Assembly (NCBI RefSeq): GCF_928392795.1
Contig: NZ_CAKMTJ010000004.1
Coordinates: 158,667-222,666 of the forward strand
Direction: 5' to 3'
DNA length: 64,000 bases
Source of the DNA: Rothia nasimurium
GTDB lineage: Bacteria > Actinomycetota > Actinomycetes > Actinomycetales > Micrococcaceae
The first letter of the stretch is position 1, and each line of letters starts with the position of its first letter. Below are positions 18,696 to 27,995 of the stretch, in pieces. Position numbers and translations under genes: made by a program. A model generated the notes under the pieces. The model saw nothing but the letters and a program-made list of their open reading frames with translations. It did no database searches and was not told the origin of the DNA.

Positions 18696-21524
18696 GTGAC
18701 TGAATCAGAAGCACCCGCAGGCCGCTACGAGCAGGACGGCCAGGCCCCGCGTTTCACCCCGGCTGACCCAGCCCACCCCACAACCGACGAAATCCCCTTC
18801 ATCTACCCGGCCCACTGGGAGGCGGACGTCGTCCTGCGCGACGGAGCCACCGCCAACCTGCGCCCCGTCGTCCCCACCGACCGGGCAGCCCTCGAAAAAA
18901 TGTACGCGGGCCAGTCTGAACGCACTATCTACCTGCGTTTCTTCACCCACAAGCCCACCCTGAGCGACAAAGAACTAACCCGGTTCACCACGGTGGACCA
19001 CAATAACCGGGTCGCCTTCGTCATCATGCTGGGCGATGAAATGATCGGCATCGGCCGCTACGACCGCACCCACAACCCCAACGAGGCTGAAGTAGCCTTC
19101 ATGATTTCCGATGCCCACCAGGGCCGCGGCATCGGTTCGATTCTGCTAGAACACCTTGCAGCCGCGGCGAATGAGCGGGGTATCGACAGGTTTAGCGCCG
19201 AAGTGCTGCCCCAGAACCGGAAAATGCTCAATGTCTTTACCGATGCAGGTTACGAAATCTCCCGGGAATTCGAAGATGGCCTGGTCATGGTCTATTTCAA
19301 CATCGACCCCACCGACCGCTCCCGCGGCGTGATGGAAGCCCGTGAACACCGCGCTGAAGCCAAATCTATCGCCGAGCTCCTTGCCCCCGACACCGTTGCC
19401 GTGATCGGTACAGCACCCCGCTGGGAAGCCAACGGCCACAAGGTCATTAAAACCCTGGTGGCAGGCGGATTCACCGGCACCCTCTACGGAGTTAACGAGG
19501 ATCAGCTACCTGCCGGTGAGGTGCCCATTTACCCCAGCATCGGTGAAGTACCGGCCCGTGTAGATTTAGCTATTATCGCCGTCCCCATCGCCGAGGTAGC
19601 CGCAGCCGTAGAAGCCTGCGGCGAGGCGGGCGTCCGCGGCGTCCTCATCTACACCTCCGGCTACGCGGACGACGGGGCCCGCGGCCGCGCCCGCCAAAAA
19701 GCCCTGGTGAAATCAGCCCGTAGCCACGGTATGCGCGTCATCGGCCCTGCCTCCTTCGGCCTGCTGAACAATAACCCTGGCGTCCGCCTTGACGCCACTA
19801 TCAGCGCCCAGGACCCCAAGCCTGGCGCCCTGGGTCTCTTTAGCCAGTCCTCAGCTATTGGCGCCATGTTCTCTAACACCGCCGTCAAGCGCAATATCGG
19901 TGTATCGTCCCTGGTTTCAGCGGGCAACCGCGCAGATGTGTCGGGTAACGACATCATGCAGTACTGGGAAGATGACGAAGCAACCCGCGTCTGCGCCCTC
20001 TACCTTGAATCTATCGGCAACCCCCGAAAGTTCTCCCGTATCGCCCGCAGGCTTTCCCGCGTCAAGCCCGTGCTCGTGGCCAAGAACGCTGTGACCGGCC
20101 AGCAGCTCCCTCCCGGGCATTCGGGGCGAACCTCCATCGCCCCCACCGAAGCCCTGGACGCCATGTTCAAGCAGGCCGGAGTTATCAGCGCCGAAACCTT
20201 CGACCAGGTGCTTGACGTTGCCCAGGTGCTGGTCTCCCAGCCCCTTCCCGCTGGGCGGCGTGTGGCTATCCTCTCCAACGCCTCAGCCCTGGGGCAGATT
20301 ATCGCCGATAAATCTGAGGGCCTGAACATTGATGTGCGGGTGACTGAGTCCATGCTGAGGCTTACCGACGACGGCATCGACGGGCTAGAGGTGCTTGAAG
20401 ATGTGGCAACCAGCGCCCTCGAAGCATCAGATATTGATGCTGCCATTGGCGTCTTTCTCACCGGCGACTCTATCGACCCCAAGGATGTTGCCCGCGTGCT
20501 CTACCGAGCAGGGCAAAAGACGGGTAAACCTGTAGTGGCCTCCTTCCCCGGCACCCTGAGTTTCGACGCAGCCCTTCGCGGAATCTGGGAAGACCCGGAT
20601 GAGCGGACGCCCGCCCCGGCAGAGGGGGACACAGCGGGGGAGAGCGCCCCCATCCTGCAAGAAGGGCTGCCCTGCTTTGAGTCCCCGGGGGCTTCTATCC
20701 TGGCCCTGGCAAGCGTCATGGACTATGTGGAGTGGCGCGAGAAAGAAACCGGGGTTCTGGCTACTCCCGAGAACGTCAGCCCCAAGGCTGCGGCCGCTGA
20801 CATTGCCCAGCACCTGACCCAGGTGAGCGGCGAGAACCTGCTCGATGTACCGGCTTCTGCCACCGAAGAACTCCTTGCCCACTATGGCATTAGCCTGCTG
20901 CCCGAGTACGGTTTTGACACCGCAGAAGAAGCGGTTGAGGCCGCTGCCCGGGCAGGCGGCTACCCGGTCGTTTTGAAAACCACAGACGACTTCCTGCGCC
21001 ACCGCATAGATCTGGGCGGTGTGCGCCTGGGCATTGAAAGCGACGCCGAACTCATCAGCGAAATAGCCCAGATGCACCGCGTGCTTGAACCCTACGGCAG
21101 GTTCGACCTCACCGTGCAGAAACAGGCCCCGGCCGGCCAAACAGCGGTACTCACCGGCATCGAAGACCCCCTGATTGGCCCCGTGGTCTCCTTCGGCATG
21201 GCTGGGGATGCCACCAGTCTGTTGGAAGACTGGGCCCACCGCATCCCACCGCTGACCGAACGAGATGTCTACAAGATGGTGCGCTCGCCTAAGGCAGCAG
21301 CCAAGCTCTTTGCCGACGGCGACCTGCCCCAGGTGCGGGTTGACCTGCTCGAAGACCTCTGCGCCCGGGTAGCCCTGATGAAGGACAACCACCCCGAGAT
21401 TGCCTACCTTGAGCTCAACCCCGTCCTGCTCTCACAAGAGACCCTCACGGTGGTGGGCGCCAAGATACGCCTGGGCAACCCCCAGCAGCGCACCGATTCT
21501 GCCCGCCGAACCATGAGCAGCTAA
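18696..21524 (+). CDS. GNAT acetyltransferase / NDP-forming acyl-CoA synthetase fusion
   Basis: A 942-residue protein of the PatZ/Pat class, which acetylates protein lysines, often to inactivate acetyl-CoA synthetase. An N-terminal GNAT domain spans about 45-195 (acetyl-CoA site QGRGIGSILLEHL near 140), followed by CoA-binding (about 225-320), succinyl-CoA synthetase-like and C-terminal ATP-grasp domains (about 705-930). E. coli PatZ has the opposite domain order; GNAT-first fusions are known in actinobacteria. The histidine in LPPGHSG is at the place of the phosphorylated histidine, so synthetase activity is possible. GTG start with AGGAG upstream. Confidence 0.88.
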   Translation: MTESEAPAGRYEQDGQAPRFTPADPAHPTTDEIPFIYPAHWEADVVLRDGATANLRPVVPTDRAALEKMYAGQSERTIYLRFFTHKPTLSDKELTRFTTVDHNNRVAFVIMLGDEMIGIGRYDRTHNPNEAEVAFMISDAHQGRGIGSILLEHLAAAANERGIDRFSAEVLPQNRKMLNVFTDAGYEISREFEDGLVMVYFNIDPTDRSRGVMEAREHRAEAKSIAELLAPDTVAVIGTAPRWEANGHKVIKTLVAGGFTGTLYGVNEDQLPAGEVPIYPSIGEVPARVDLAIIAVPIAEVAAAVEACGEAGVRGVLIYTSGYADDGARGRARQKALVKSARSHGMRVIGPASFGLLNNNPGVRLDATISAQDPKPGALGLFSQSSAIGAMFSNTAVKRNIGVSSLVSAGNRADVSGNDIMQYWEDDEATRVCALYLESIGNPRKFSRIARRLSRVKPVLVAKNAVTGQQLPPGHSGRTSIAPTEALDAMFKQAGVISAETFDQVLDVAQVLVSQPLPAGRRVAILSNASALGQIIADKSEGLNIDVRVTESMLRLTDDGIDGLEVLEDVATSALEASDIDAAIGVFLTGDSIDPKDVARVLYRAGQKTGKPVVASFPGTLSFDAALRGIWEDPDERTPAPAEGDTAGESAPILQEGLPCFESPGASILALASVMDYVEWREKETGVLATPENVSPKAAAADIAQHLTQVSGENLLDVPASATEELLAHYGISLLPEYGFDTAEEAVEAAARAGGYPVVLKTTDDFLRHRIDLGGVRLGIESDAELISEIAQMHRVLEPYGRFDLTVQKQAPAGQTAVLTGIEDPLIGPVVSFGMAGDATSLLEDWAHRIPPLTERDVYKMVRSPKAAAKLFADGDLPQVRVDLLEDLCARVALMKDNHPEIAYLELNPVLLSQETLTVVGAKIRLGNPQQRTDSARRTMSS

Positions 21525-21596
21525 GTGTAACCTGGCCATGACCTAAGATGGAGGGTAGACCTACCGGCCATATCTACCCTAGAAAGAGACGAGACG

Positions 21597-22220
21597 ATGA
21601 ACCTCAGCGCAGCCGAAGCCCTCACCAGGGATATTCAGCAGGCAGGCTTTTACCCCGAGCTCGTCCTCGATACGGTCGATGAAGCCCTGGCGGGGCTGGT
21701 GCCTACCTCGCACCTGGTTCAGGTAGAGACCCACTTTGACCAGAACGAGGTGCACCGCCACATTACGGTGCTGGTGCTGGCCGGTCAGATGCTCCTGGTT
21801 GCCCACCTGGATGACCAGAACCTCGACGAAAGCGGCCAGCAGGTGCTCGCCCACGTGTCGGTTGAGACCCTGCACGTGAGCCGTATTCGAACCCTGACCA
21901 TCAGTTACACCTACCCACAACCCCAGCACTACCGGGCCGGTAGCCCCGTTTCAGAAGTCTCAATGCTGATTGCCTGGACGGGCTCCCAGCGCCTTGACGT
22001 ACAACCGGCAGACTGCCCCGACCCCGCTTGCGACGCCGACCACGGCTACACCGGCATGGGCCCCCGGGAAGACATGCTCCTGCGCGTGAGCGCCCCGGCC
22101 GACGGGGAAGAGGCTACCGCCCAGGCCCGGAGCTTCGCCCGCGCTCTGCGCTCTGCCCATATGGCAGCTATGAACCAGGTTGCCGCCCCAGCAGGCGGCC
22201 CCGCGCAGGCAGGAGCCTAA
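21597..22220 (+). CDS. DUF5998 family protein
   Basis: A 207-residue soluble protein of unknown function. It matches the DUF5998 proteins that lie between the GNAT/CoA-ligase fusion and a phosphodiesterase in many actinobacteria, and that conserved position is the main reason for the call. No catalytic motif was recognised. The next gene starts two bases after its stop and uses an AGGAG inside its last codons, so the two are probably coupled. Confidence 0.72.
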   Translation: MNLSAAEALTRDIQQAGFYPELVLDTVDEALAGLVPTSHLVQVETHFDQNEVHRHITVLVLAGQMLLVAHLDDQNLDESGQQVLAHVSVETLHVSRIRTLTISYTYPQPQHYRAGSPVSEVSMLIAWTGSQRLDVQPADCPDPACDADHGYTGMGPREDMLLRVSAPADGEEATAQARSFARALRSAHMAAMNQVAAPAGGPAQAGA

Positions 22221-22221
22221 G

Positions 22222-23454
22222 ATGAGCGTCCTAACCGATTACTGCGGTAACGCCCTACCCACCGAACCCGGCTATGGCGGTAACAACCTAGCTGACCTCT
22301 TCGAATCCTGCGGCACCCTGGTCGCCCAGGGATCTATCACCCCCGACCCGCACCCCCTGCACGGGGCAGGACGTCACGACCTGCTCGGCCTGGCAGACCG
22401 CCTGCGCGCCGCCGGGGTTGACCCTACCCGCTACCGCAGCGTCTGCCTGGTCATGGTCGACGGTCTGGGGCAGAGCCTGCTGAATGCCTACGGCTCCTAT
22501 GCCCCCTTCCTGAAGAAGGCCACCCAGCTCGGCCCGATTCACTCGGCCGTCCCCTCAACCACGGTGGCTTCACTCAGTAGCCTGGGCACAGCAACCCCAC
22601 CGGGCTACCACGGCATGGCCGGGTACGAGGTGAAAAACCCGGCGACAGGAACCGTGATGAACCAGCTGTCGGGCTGGGACAAAGCCGTTGACCCCCACCA
22701 GTGGCAGCCCCACCCCACGGTCTTTGAGCGCTACCAAAACCATCTGGATGTAGCGACAGTATCGCTGAGCAAGTACGCGGGCACCGGTTTGAGCGAAGCG
22801 GGTCTGCGGGGCGGACGCTTCGTACACGCAGCCGGGTATGCCGCCCGCACCACCCTAGCTGCTAGCCTGCTGAACTCCCGTAAGCCGTCCCTGGTCTACC
22901 TCTACTGGGGGGAAATTGACCAGGCCGGGCACAAGTTTGGTACCCGGTCCGACCAGTGGCTAGAGCAGCTTGAAGAGCTGAACCTCGCGCTGAAGTCGCT
23001 GGCTCGCAGACTGCCCCCGCACGTGTTACTACTGGTGACGGCGGATCACGGCATGGTCGATATCGCCCCTGAGAATCGCATTGATTACTCGGCCGATACG
23101 GCTCTGCTGGATAATATTGAGCTGACGGCGGGTGAACCCCGCATGGTGCAGCTCTACCTAAAGGACGCCAGTACTTCTGCTCGCCAGGACGCCCTGGGCC
23201 GGTGGGCTGAGGCATGGGGAGAACAGGCCTGGGTCTTTGACTCAGAAGATCTGTTCGATGCCGGTTATTTTGGTCAGCCGATAACCGACGAGGCCCGCCG
23301 CCGTATCGGCGATATTATCGTGGCTGCCCGCGAACCTATCGCCCTCTACGACATGCGGCACTACAAGCCCCACGCCCTGCAGATGGTGGGTCAGCACGGA
23401 TCGCTCACACTTGAGGAAACACAGGTGCCCCTGTTGATGCTACCCACCGGCTAG
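22222..23454 (+). CDS. Alkaline phosphatase-family nucleotide pyrophosphatase/phosphodiesterase
   Basis: A 410-residue metal-dependent hydrolase. Metal and active-site elements are visible in order: VMVDGLGQSL near residue 77, the nucleophile region PSTTVASLSSLGTATPP near 113, DQAGHKFG near 235 and TADHGMVDI near 275. A late GQHGS supplies another metal histidine. There is no signal peptide, so it should be cytoplasmic. ATG at 22222 with AGGAG at 22211-22215. The substrate is not known. Confidence 0.83.
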   Translation: MSVLTDYCGNALPTEPGYGGNNLADLFESCGTLVAQGSITPDPHPLHGAGRHDLLGLADRLRAAGVDPTRYRSVCLVMVDGLGQSLLNAYGSYAPFLKKATQLGPIHSAVPSTTVASLSSLGTATPPGYHGMAGYEVKNPATGTVMNQLSGWDKAVDPHQWQPHPTVFERYQNHLDVATVSLSKYAGTGLSEAGLRGGRFVHAAGYAARTTLAASLLNSRKPSLVYLYWGEIDQAGHKFGTRSDQWLEQLEELNLALKSLARRLPPHVLLLVTADHGMVDIAPENRIDYSADTALLDNIELTAGEPRMVQLYLKDASTSARQDALGRWAEAWGEQAWVFDSEDLFDAGYFGQPITDEARRRIGDIIVAAREPIALYDMRHYKPHALQMVGQHGSLTLEETQVPLLMLPTG

Positions 23455-23487
23455 AACCGGTGCGGACGCCCGCCCCGCCGCGCGCGG

Positions 23488-24495
23488 CTAGGGGCCGGTA
23501 GTTGCCGCTAGGGTGGGGTCTACGCTACTGCCGTCCGCAGCCGGAGCGCTAGATAGGCTCGCTGCGCTAGCAGTATCGGTAGCGGCAGTTTCAACGGAAC
23601 GGTCCGGTTCTTCGGCAGGTGCAGCGTCATCAGGAGCTACAACTTCGCCCGGATCAGTAGCCACCTCAGTCGGCTCCAGAACCAGGGTTTCTTCTGCTAC
23701 CGGCGTCTCTTCTACGGGAGCCGGTTCGGTAGCTTCAATGACTGTCTCAGCTGCTGTAGGCTCAGCGGCCTGCTCAACTATAGGAGCTTCTTCGGTCGGC
23801 GCGTAAAGAACACTGCCGGGGGCGACCGGCTCTTCGGTACCGCCGTCTTGTTCCGTGACAGTCGGTGCCTTGGTGTTAAAACTAGGAACGGGTGCCGCCG
23901 TTGAACTTTCTGCAGCCGCTGAGCTGGTCTCTGCTACCGTGGGTGTCGGGGTCGCCTCTACCGTGGTTTGTTGAGAGCTTTCGTCGTTGAGGGGTAGTAA
24001 GAAAGCGGCGACTAGGGTGATAGCGGCTGCCGTGAGTACCGCGGAACCGATAAAAAAGACCTTTGACCCGGTCTTGCGTTCTTCCTGCTCCTCTTCCGCA
24101 TGATGGGGGTTCAGCTGATCACGTTCAGCTGCTGCGGCCGCCGCTGCGGCAAGAGCCGCCTGCCTGCGGGCCTCTTCTGCCCGTTCAGCTTCTTTAGCTG
24201 CGGCCTTTTCGGCAGCCCTGTCTGCCCGTCGCTCTTCCCGGGTGAGTTTCTCAACGACGTCGCCGTTGCGCATGAGGCCAAAGGCCAGAGAGTCGTCGTC
24301 CGTATCTACAACAGTACGGGTGCTCCCGTTATCTTCAGTCACGTACTCGTAACCGTTAGCTAGCGGCATAGCTTCGGTTGCATCATCGGTAGCGCCCTCG
24401 GCAGCGGGGGAAGGGAAAGCTTCTGTGGTGTCGTCGGCGGTGGTGGGCTTCTGGTCTTTAGAATCTGGTGACTGGTGGGAACGGGGCGTGGTCAC
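23488..24495 (-). CDS. Single-pass membrane protein with low-complexity tail
   Basis: A 335-residue protein of unknown function. It has an acidic N-terminal region, a charged Ala/Arg/Glu-rich probable coiled coil (about 82-120), one membrane helix (about 145-168) and a long Ala/Thr/Glu/Pro-rich extracellular tail. GTG start at 24495 with AAGGAAA before it and a TATAAA-like -10 box upstream. The composition suggests a surface-exposed or cell-wall-spanning tail. It faces the previous gene tail to tail. Confidence 0.6.
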   Translation of the reverse strand: MTTPRSHQSPDSKDQKPTTADDTTEAFPSPAAEGATDDATEAMPLANGYEYVTEDNGSTRTVVDTDDDSLAFGLMRNGDVVEKLTREERRADRAAEKAAAKEAERAEEARRQAALAAAAAAAAERDQLNPHHAEEEQEERKTGSKVFFIGSAVLTAAAITLVAAFLLPLNDESSQQTTVEATPTPTVAETSSAAAESSTAAPVPSFNTKAPTVTEQDGGTEEPVAPGSVLYAPTEEAPIVEQAAEPTAAETVIEATEPAPVEETPVAEETLVLEPTEVATDPGEVVAPDDAAPAEEPDRSVETAATDTASAASLSSAPAADGSSVDPTLAATTGP

Positions 24496-24684
24496 GGTTT
24501 CCTTATCAAGTATTTATAAGCCCTTTACCCGTCTGCGAAAGGGGCGCGACATGGGCTGGTGCGGTGAAAATAAGAGAGATTACTGTATCTAGTGTACGCG
24601 CTGAAAGCTTGCCGGTGCTGTGGTGCCTCTAACGAAAATGTTGGCGGTGCGGGGCAATCCCTTCAGCTTCTCGTTAGACGGTAA

Positions 24685-24721
24685 GGCCCCGCGTTCTACC
24701 TAGACAGGCGGACGCGGGGCC
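24685..24721 (-). terminator. Possible terminator of sepH
   Basis: A 10-bp GC-rich stem (24685-24694 with 24712-24721) lies 27 bases after the sepH stop. There is no good T run, so the call is tentative. The loop carries the GCGGACGC word. Confidence 0.45.
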
Positions 24722-24747
24722 ATAACCTACACCGGATAACGGTGGCT

Positions 24748-26082
24748 CTATCGGCGCTGGTTGCCGAAGATGATGTCATCCCAGCTCGGTACGCTCGTGC
24801 GCTTGGCCCGGCTCGACTTGGGCTGCTGGGTCTTAGGCTCTTCTGCCTGCTCGGCCTGAGCCTCAGGGGTATCTTCTACAGCTTCGGTGAGGGGAGCATC
24901 AGCATTCTGGGCGTCGTTTTCACTCTTAGACTCCACAGCGACGGGCGAGCCCTCAGCTCCCTGGACCTGCTCATCAGGCAGGGCGCCCTGAGCAGTTGAA
25001 GTCTCGGCGGGCAGGGGGGCTTCTTTAAGAGCTGCCGGAGATTCGGCACCCATCTCGCTAGCCTCCTCAGGCACCTGCTGCTCTACGGTATTTTCACTAG
25101 CGGTATTTTCGCTAGCGACTGTCTGCGGCTGGGCTGTTTCGTCGACTACCGACGCAACAGGTTCTTCGGCTTCAGGGGCAGGTTCGGCCTGCACCTCGGC
25201 CGCGGGGGCAGGACGAGAGCTGCGGCGGGCACGTTCGAGTAGGTCGGCCAGTTTGCGCTCGCTGGCGGGGTCAAAGGAGCGGACGCCGCGGCGAGCGGTG
25301 AGCTCGTCGAGCAGCTCGTTCTGTTCCTTCTGCTCGGGAACGCTCACGCGGGTCAAACGGGGTTCAGCGACCTGAACACCAACGGGGGCGGGGGCTGCCT
25401 GTTCAGAGGCTTCCTCCGCAGAGTCCTCCTGATGAGCTGCAGCCTGTTTAGTCGGGCCCGGAATGGGAGCATCGTGGGAGTGGTCGCGGCCCATGAGGAA
25501 GTAGGCAGCTTCATTGGACGCGTAGATGCTCTGGTTGGCAGGGTTGAAGTTCCATCGGGCAGGGAACATGACGCCGCGCGGTAGGTTGGCCTGGGCGTCC
25601 TCGCCTAGCTCTACATCGACAGACACGGTCCACTGGCCAGATTCCTGCTGCCAGGTGCTCCATTCCATGGGGGCTTGGGCGAAGCCGAAGCGCTCAGATA
25701 CGGCTTCGATGTGCTGGTTGAGGCTTTGTGCCGCTCCGCCCTGGCCGGGGGCGGGGGAGATGACCACGGTGCGGGCTGTCTGGATGATGTTGGCGCGTTC
25801 AGCGACGATGGGCCACTCGTAGCGGCGCACGCGCTCCGGCTCCCACCCTGACTCTGCGGCAATCTCTTCAACCGTTGCGCCCTGGCGGAAACGGGTCTGG
25901 ATGTCGCGGGGGCCAAAGGTGCCGCTAGCGCTTCCCCCGCGCAGGGGGCTGATACGGCGGGCGCGGGCAATGCTCTGCCGTAGGTTCTGGTCGATGGGCA
26001 AGAGGTAGGTTGCGCCGTCAGATGATTCGAGGACAAGGTTTTCACCGTCGTCGTGAATGCCAGCAAGTCGCAGTTCTCGCAC
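24748..26082 (-). CDS. sepH: Septation protein SepH (DUF3071)
   Basis: An actinobacterial cell division factor that in Streptomyces and Mycobacterium promotes FtsZ assembly. The 444-residue protein has the conserved N-terminal DUF3071 domain (about 1-170, beginning MRELRLAGIHDDGENLVLE) with the helix-turn-helix-like stretch TVEEIAAESGWEPERV near 70-85. The rest is a disordered Ala/Glu/Pro-rich linker ending in the conserved basic SVPSWDDIIFG motif. It is divergent from a DUF4193 gene across a repeat-rich region. Confidence 0.88.
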   Translation of the reverse strand: MRELRLAGIHDDGENLVLESSDGATYLLPIDQNLRQSIARARRISPLRGGSASGTFGPRDIQTRFRQGATVEEIAAESGWEPERVRRYEWPIVAERANIIQTARTVVISPAPGQGGAAQSLNQHIEAVSERFGFAQAPMEWSTWQQESGQWTVSVDVELGEDAQANLPRGVMFPARWNFNPANQSIYASNEAAYFLMGRDHSHDAPIPGPTKQAAAHQEDSAEEASEQAAPAPVGVQVAEPRLTRVSVPEQKEQNELLDELTARRGVRSFDPASERKLADLLERARRSSRPAPAAEVQAEPAPEAEEPVASVVDETAQPQTVASENTASENTVEQQVPEEASEMGAESPAALKEAPLPAETSTAQGALPDEQVQGAEGSPVAVESKSENDAQNADAPLTEAVEDTPEAQAEQAEEPKTQQPKSSRAKRTSVPSWDDIIFGNQRR

Positions 26083-26506
26083 TGCTCGGTCTCCTTAGAT
26101 GGGGCCGGGCACCACCTCAACAGAGAGGGGTGCTCACTTCAATCTTTACACTTACTTGAAAGACTACCGGCTCAAGCTGTGCTTGAAAGCTAAAGTAGCT
26201 GGGGACGGGAGAGAAGTTTTGGAAAAACCCGGTTTTTCAAGGGTTTTTCGCTCAAGTTCAGCAAGAGCTTGAAATATTTTTCTGCTCCCGTATCAGCCCT
26301 GTCTGAGCCATTGTGACTCGCTGAGAGAGAACATGAAGTTTCCACTTGCATTATCGGGGGCAATGGTGAACAATTCTACCCGTCACCTCAACACAGTCGT
26401 AGACCCTGACGAGCGCAGAGTTGGTCGACACCAAGACCGAGGTGCAGGTACCCCAGACCAGACAGAGGGGGTATCTACCCTTCGCACACTTAATACGGAG
26501 AAAACC
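26083..26506. promoter_or_regulatory. sepH / DUF4193 divergent region with CTTGAAA boxes
   Basis: A 424-base gene-free stretch. CTTGAAA occurs at 26155-26161, 26182-26188 and 26268-26274 and inverted at 26235-26241; CTCAAG occurs at 26171 and 26251. TCAAGC-TGT-GCTTGA forms a palindrome at 26172-26186. Around 26222-26250 GAAAAACCC and GGTTTTTC repeat. The DUF4193 ribosome binding site CGGAG is at 26496-26500. Binding sites for an unknown regulator are suggested. Confidence 0.5.
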
Positions 26507-26806
26507 ATGGCAACCGATTACGATGCACCTCGCAAGCAGGATGAAGAGAGCAAGGACCAGTCCTTTGAGGAGCTGCGTTCACGCCCCTCAGAAATGCAGT
26601 CAGGTGCAGTGGATGAGGACGAAAACGCAGCGGCCGAAAGTTTTGAGCTGCCCGGTGCTGACCTCTCCAATGAAGAGCTGAACGTTGTGGTGCTCCCTGC
26701 ACAGGACGACGAGTTCACCTGTGCTTCTTGCTTCCTAGTGCGTCATCGTTCCCAGATTGCCCGCGAAGAGGGCGACCTCAAGTTCTGCATCGAGTGCGAG
26801 AGCTAA
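26507..26806 (+). CDS. DUF4193 zinc-ribbon protein
   Basis: A 99-residue acidic protein of unknown function, conserved next to sepH in actinobacteria. Two C-x-x-C pairs near the C-terminus (CASC and CIEC) should bind zinc. The acidic N-terminal half has no evident fold. The ATG at 26507 follows CGGAG; an upstream in-frame ATG at 26333 would add 58 residues without homologous character. Confidence 0.85.
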   Translation: MATDYDAPRKQDEESKDQSFEELRSRPSEMQSGAVDEDENAAAESFELPGADLSNEELNVVVLPAQDDEFTCASCFLVRHRSQIAREEGDLKFCIECES

Positions 26807-26917
26807 AGACTAAGAAACTTCAAAAGTAAGAGGGCGGGCCCGCGTTATACAACGCGGGCCCGCCCTCGTATCGCCTAGAGACTTAGGTCTGCCAGGTACT
26901 AACAGTCTTTGGGTGTC

Positions 26918-27385
26918 TTAGTCTTCTTTGGGCAGCCCCTCATTCAGGATGGCGGCAATTTTTTCGGGGTGGCGGGAGGACGCAATCCAGTAGGGAGTGG
27001 GGTCTGCCGGGTCAGTAATCTGAACACGAATGACCGAGGTAATCCACCCGCGGAAACACATGTAGGCACGGCCATCGAGGGCCGGGCCGGTAGCGAGGCG
27101 GGCCTCTTCACCTCGGAAGGCGTAGGCTCGACCAACATAGTCACGTTCGATACGGGCCCTGCCAAAACGCACGGTGGTCTCGGTAATTTCGATGGTGGGG
27201 GAGCTGCCGTAGAGTATTCCGCCGACCAGAAGGAACATCACGATACCGGCAATAATGCCAGCGGTGATATTAATCGGTGCGCCGACAAGGAAAGAGGCTA
27301 GGCCAACACCCAGGCAGCCTATCCACAGGCCGATTCCGGGGGCCAGACGTTCACGGTACAGCACGGTGGGGGCGGTAGCAGGCAT
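26918..27385 (-). CDS. DUF3093 membrane protein
   Basis: A 155-residue protein with two adjacent N-terminal membrane helices (about 15-65) and a soluble beta-rich domain (about 66-150) resembling a PH-like fold. It matches DUF3093, which sits between DUF4193 and dut in actinobacteria. The start at 27385 is chosen because GAAGGAAG precedes it; an ATG at 27442 adds 19 residues. Function unknown. Confidence 0.8.
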   Translation of the reverse strand: MPATAPTVLYRERLAPGIGLWIGCLGVGLASFLVGAPINITAGIIAGIVMFLLVGGILYGSSPTIEITETTVRFGRARIERDYVGRAYAFRGEEARLATGPALDGRAYMCFRGWITSVIRVQITDPADPTPYWIASSRHPEKIAAILNEGLPKED

Positions 27386-27517
27386 AGCTTCCTTCGACGA
27401 GGGACAAATTGTGAAGTATGAGCCGGGGCAAACCCGGCGCACAGGTTCTAGTCTAAGGGGTTTTGGCGCCCGATGTGGGCGGCACCGGAGAGCTTAAGCC
27501 GGTACAGTAAAGGGGTG

Positions 27518-27961
27518 ATGAACCAGATTAAGATTGATATCAAGATGCTCGATGAGGGAATTGAGCCCCCTGCCTACGCCCAGCCCGGGGATGCCGGTGC
27601 TGATTTGCGCTCGCGCGTGGACCTCACCCTGCAACCGGGTGAGCGGGCCCTGGTGCCGACCGGTGTGGCGATCGCCCTGCCTGAGGGCTATGTGGGTCTG
27701 GTGCACCCCCGTTCGGGTCTGGCTGCTAAGCACGGCATTACGATTGTGAACGCACCGGGCACAGTTGATTCCGGGTATCGGGGCGAGCTCATGGTCTGCC
27801 TGCTCAATACCGACCGAGAGCAGGCTTTTGAGATTCAGCGCGGTGACCGCATTGCGCAGCTGGTTATTCAGCGGTTTGAGTCGGCTACTTTTAATGTGGT
27901 GGAGAGTTTGAGCGAAACTGAGCGTGGAACTGCCGGGTTTGGTTCAACGGGCGTACAGTAA
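27518..27961 (+). CDS. dut: Deoxyuridine triphosphatase
   Basis: Hydrolyses dUTP to dUMP and pyrophosphate, keeping uracil out of DNA and supplying thymidylate synthesis. The 147-residue protein shows all five motifs: GDAGADLRS, HPRSGLAAKHG, GTVDSGYRGEL, RGDRIAQLV and RGTAGFGSTG. TACAGT at 27503-27508 ends nine bases before the ATG at 27518 and six before a GTG at 27515, so a leaderless start at either is plausible. Confidence 0.97.
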   Translation: MNQIKIDIKMLDEGIEPPAYAQPGDAGADLRSRVDLTLQPGERALVPTGVAIALPEGYVGLVHPRSGLAAKHGITIVNAPGTVDSGYRGELMVCLLNTDREQAFEIQRGDRIAQLVIQRFESATFNVVESLSETERGTAGFGSTGVQ

Positions 27962-27995
27962 GAGCAGTAGATAGGCGAGGGCCGAAGGAGGCACT

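Noticed and set aside
20427..21392. Antisense frame of 321 codons inside the GNAT/CoA-ligase gene
   Set aside because: Shadow of a GC-rich gene with conserved domains across the same region.
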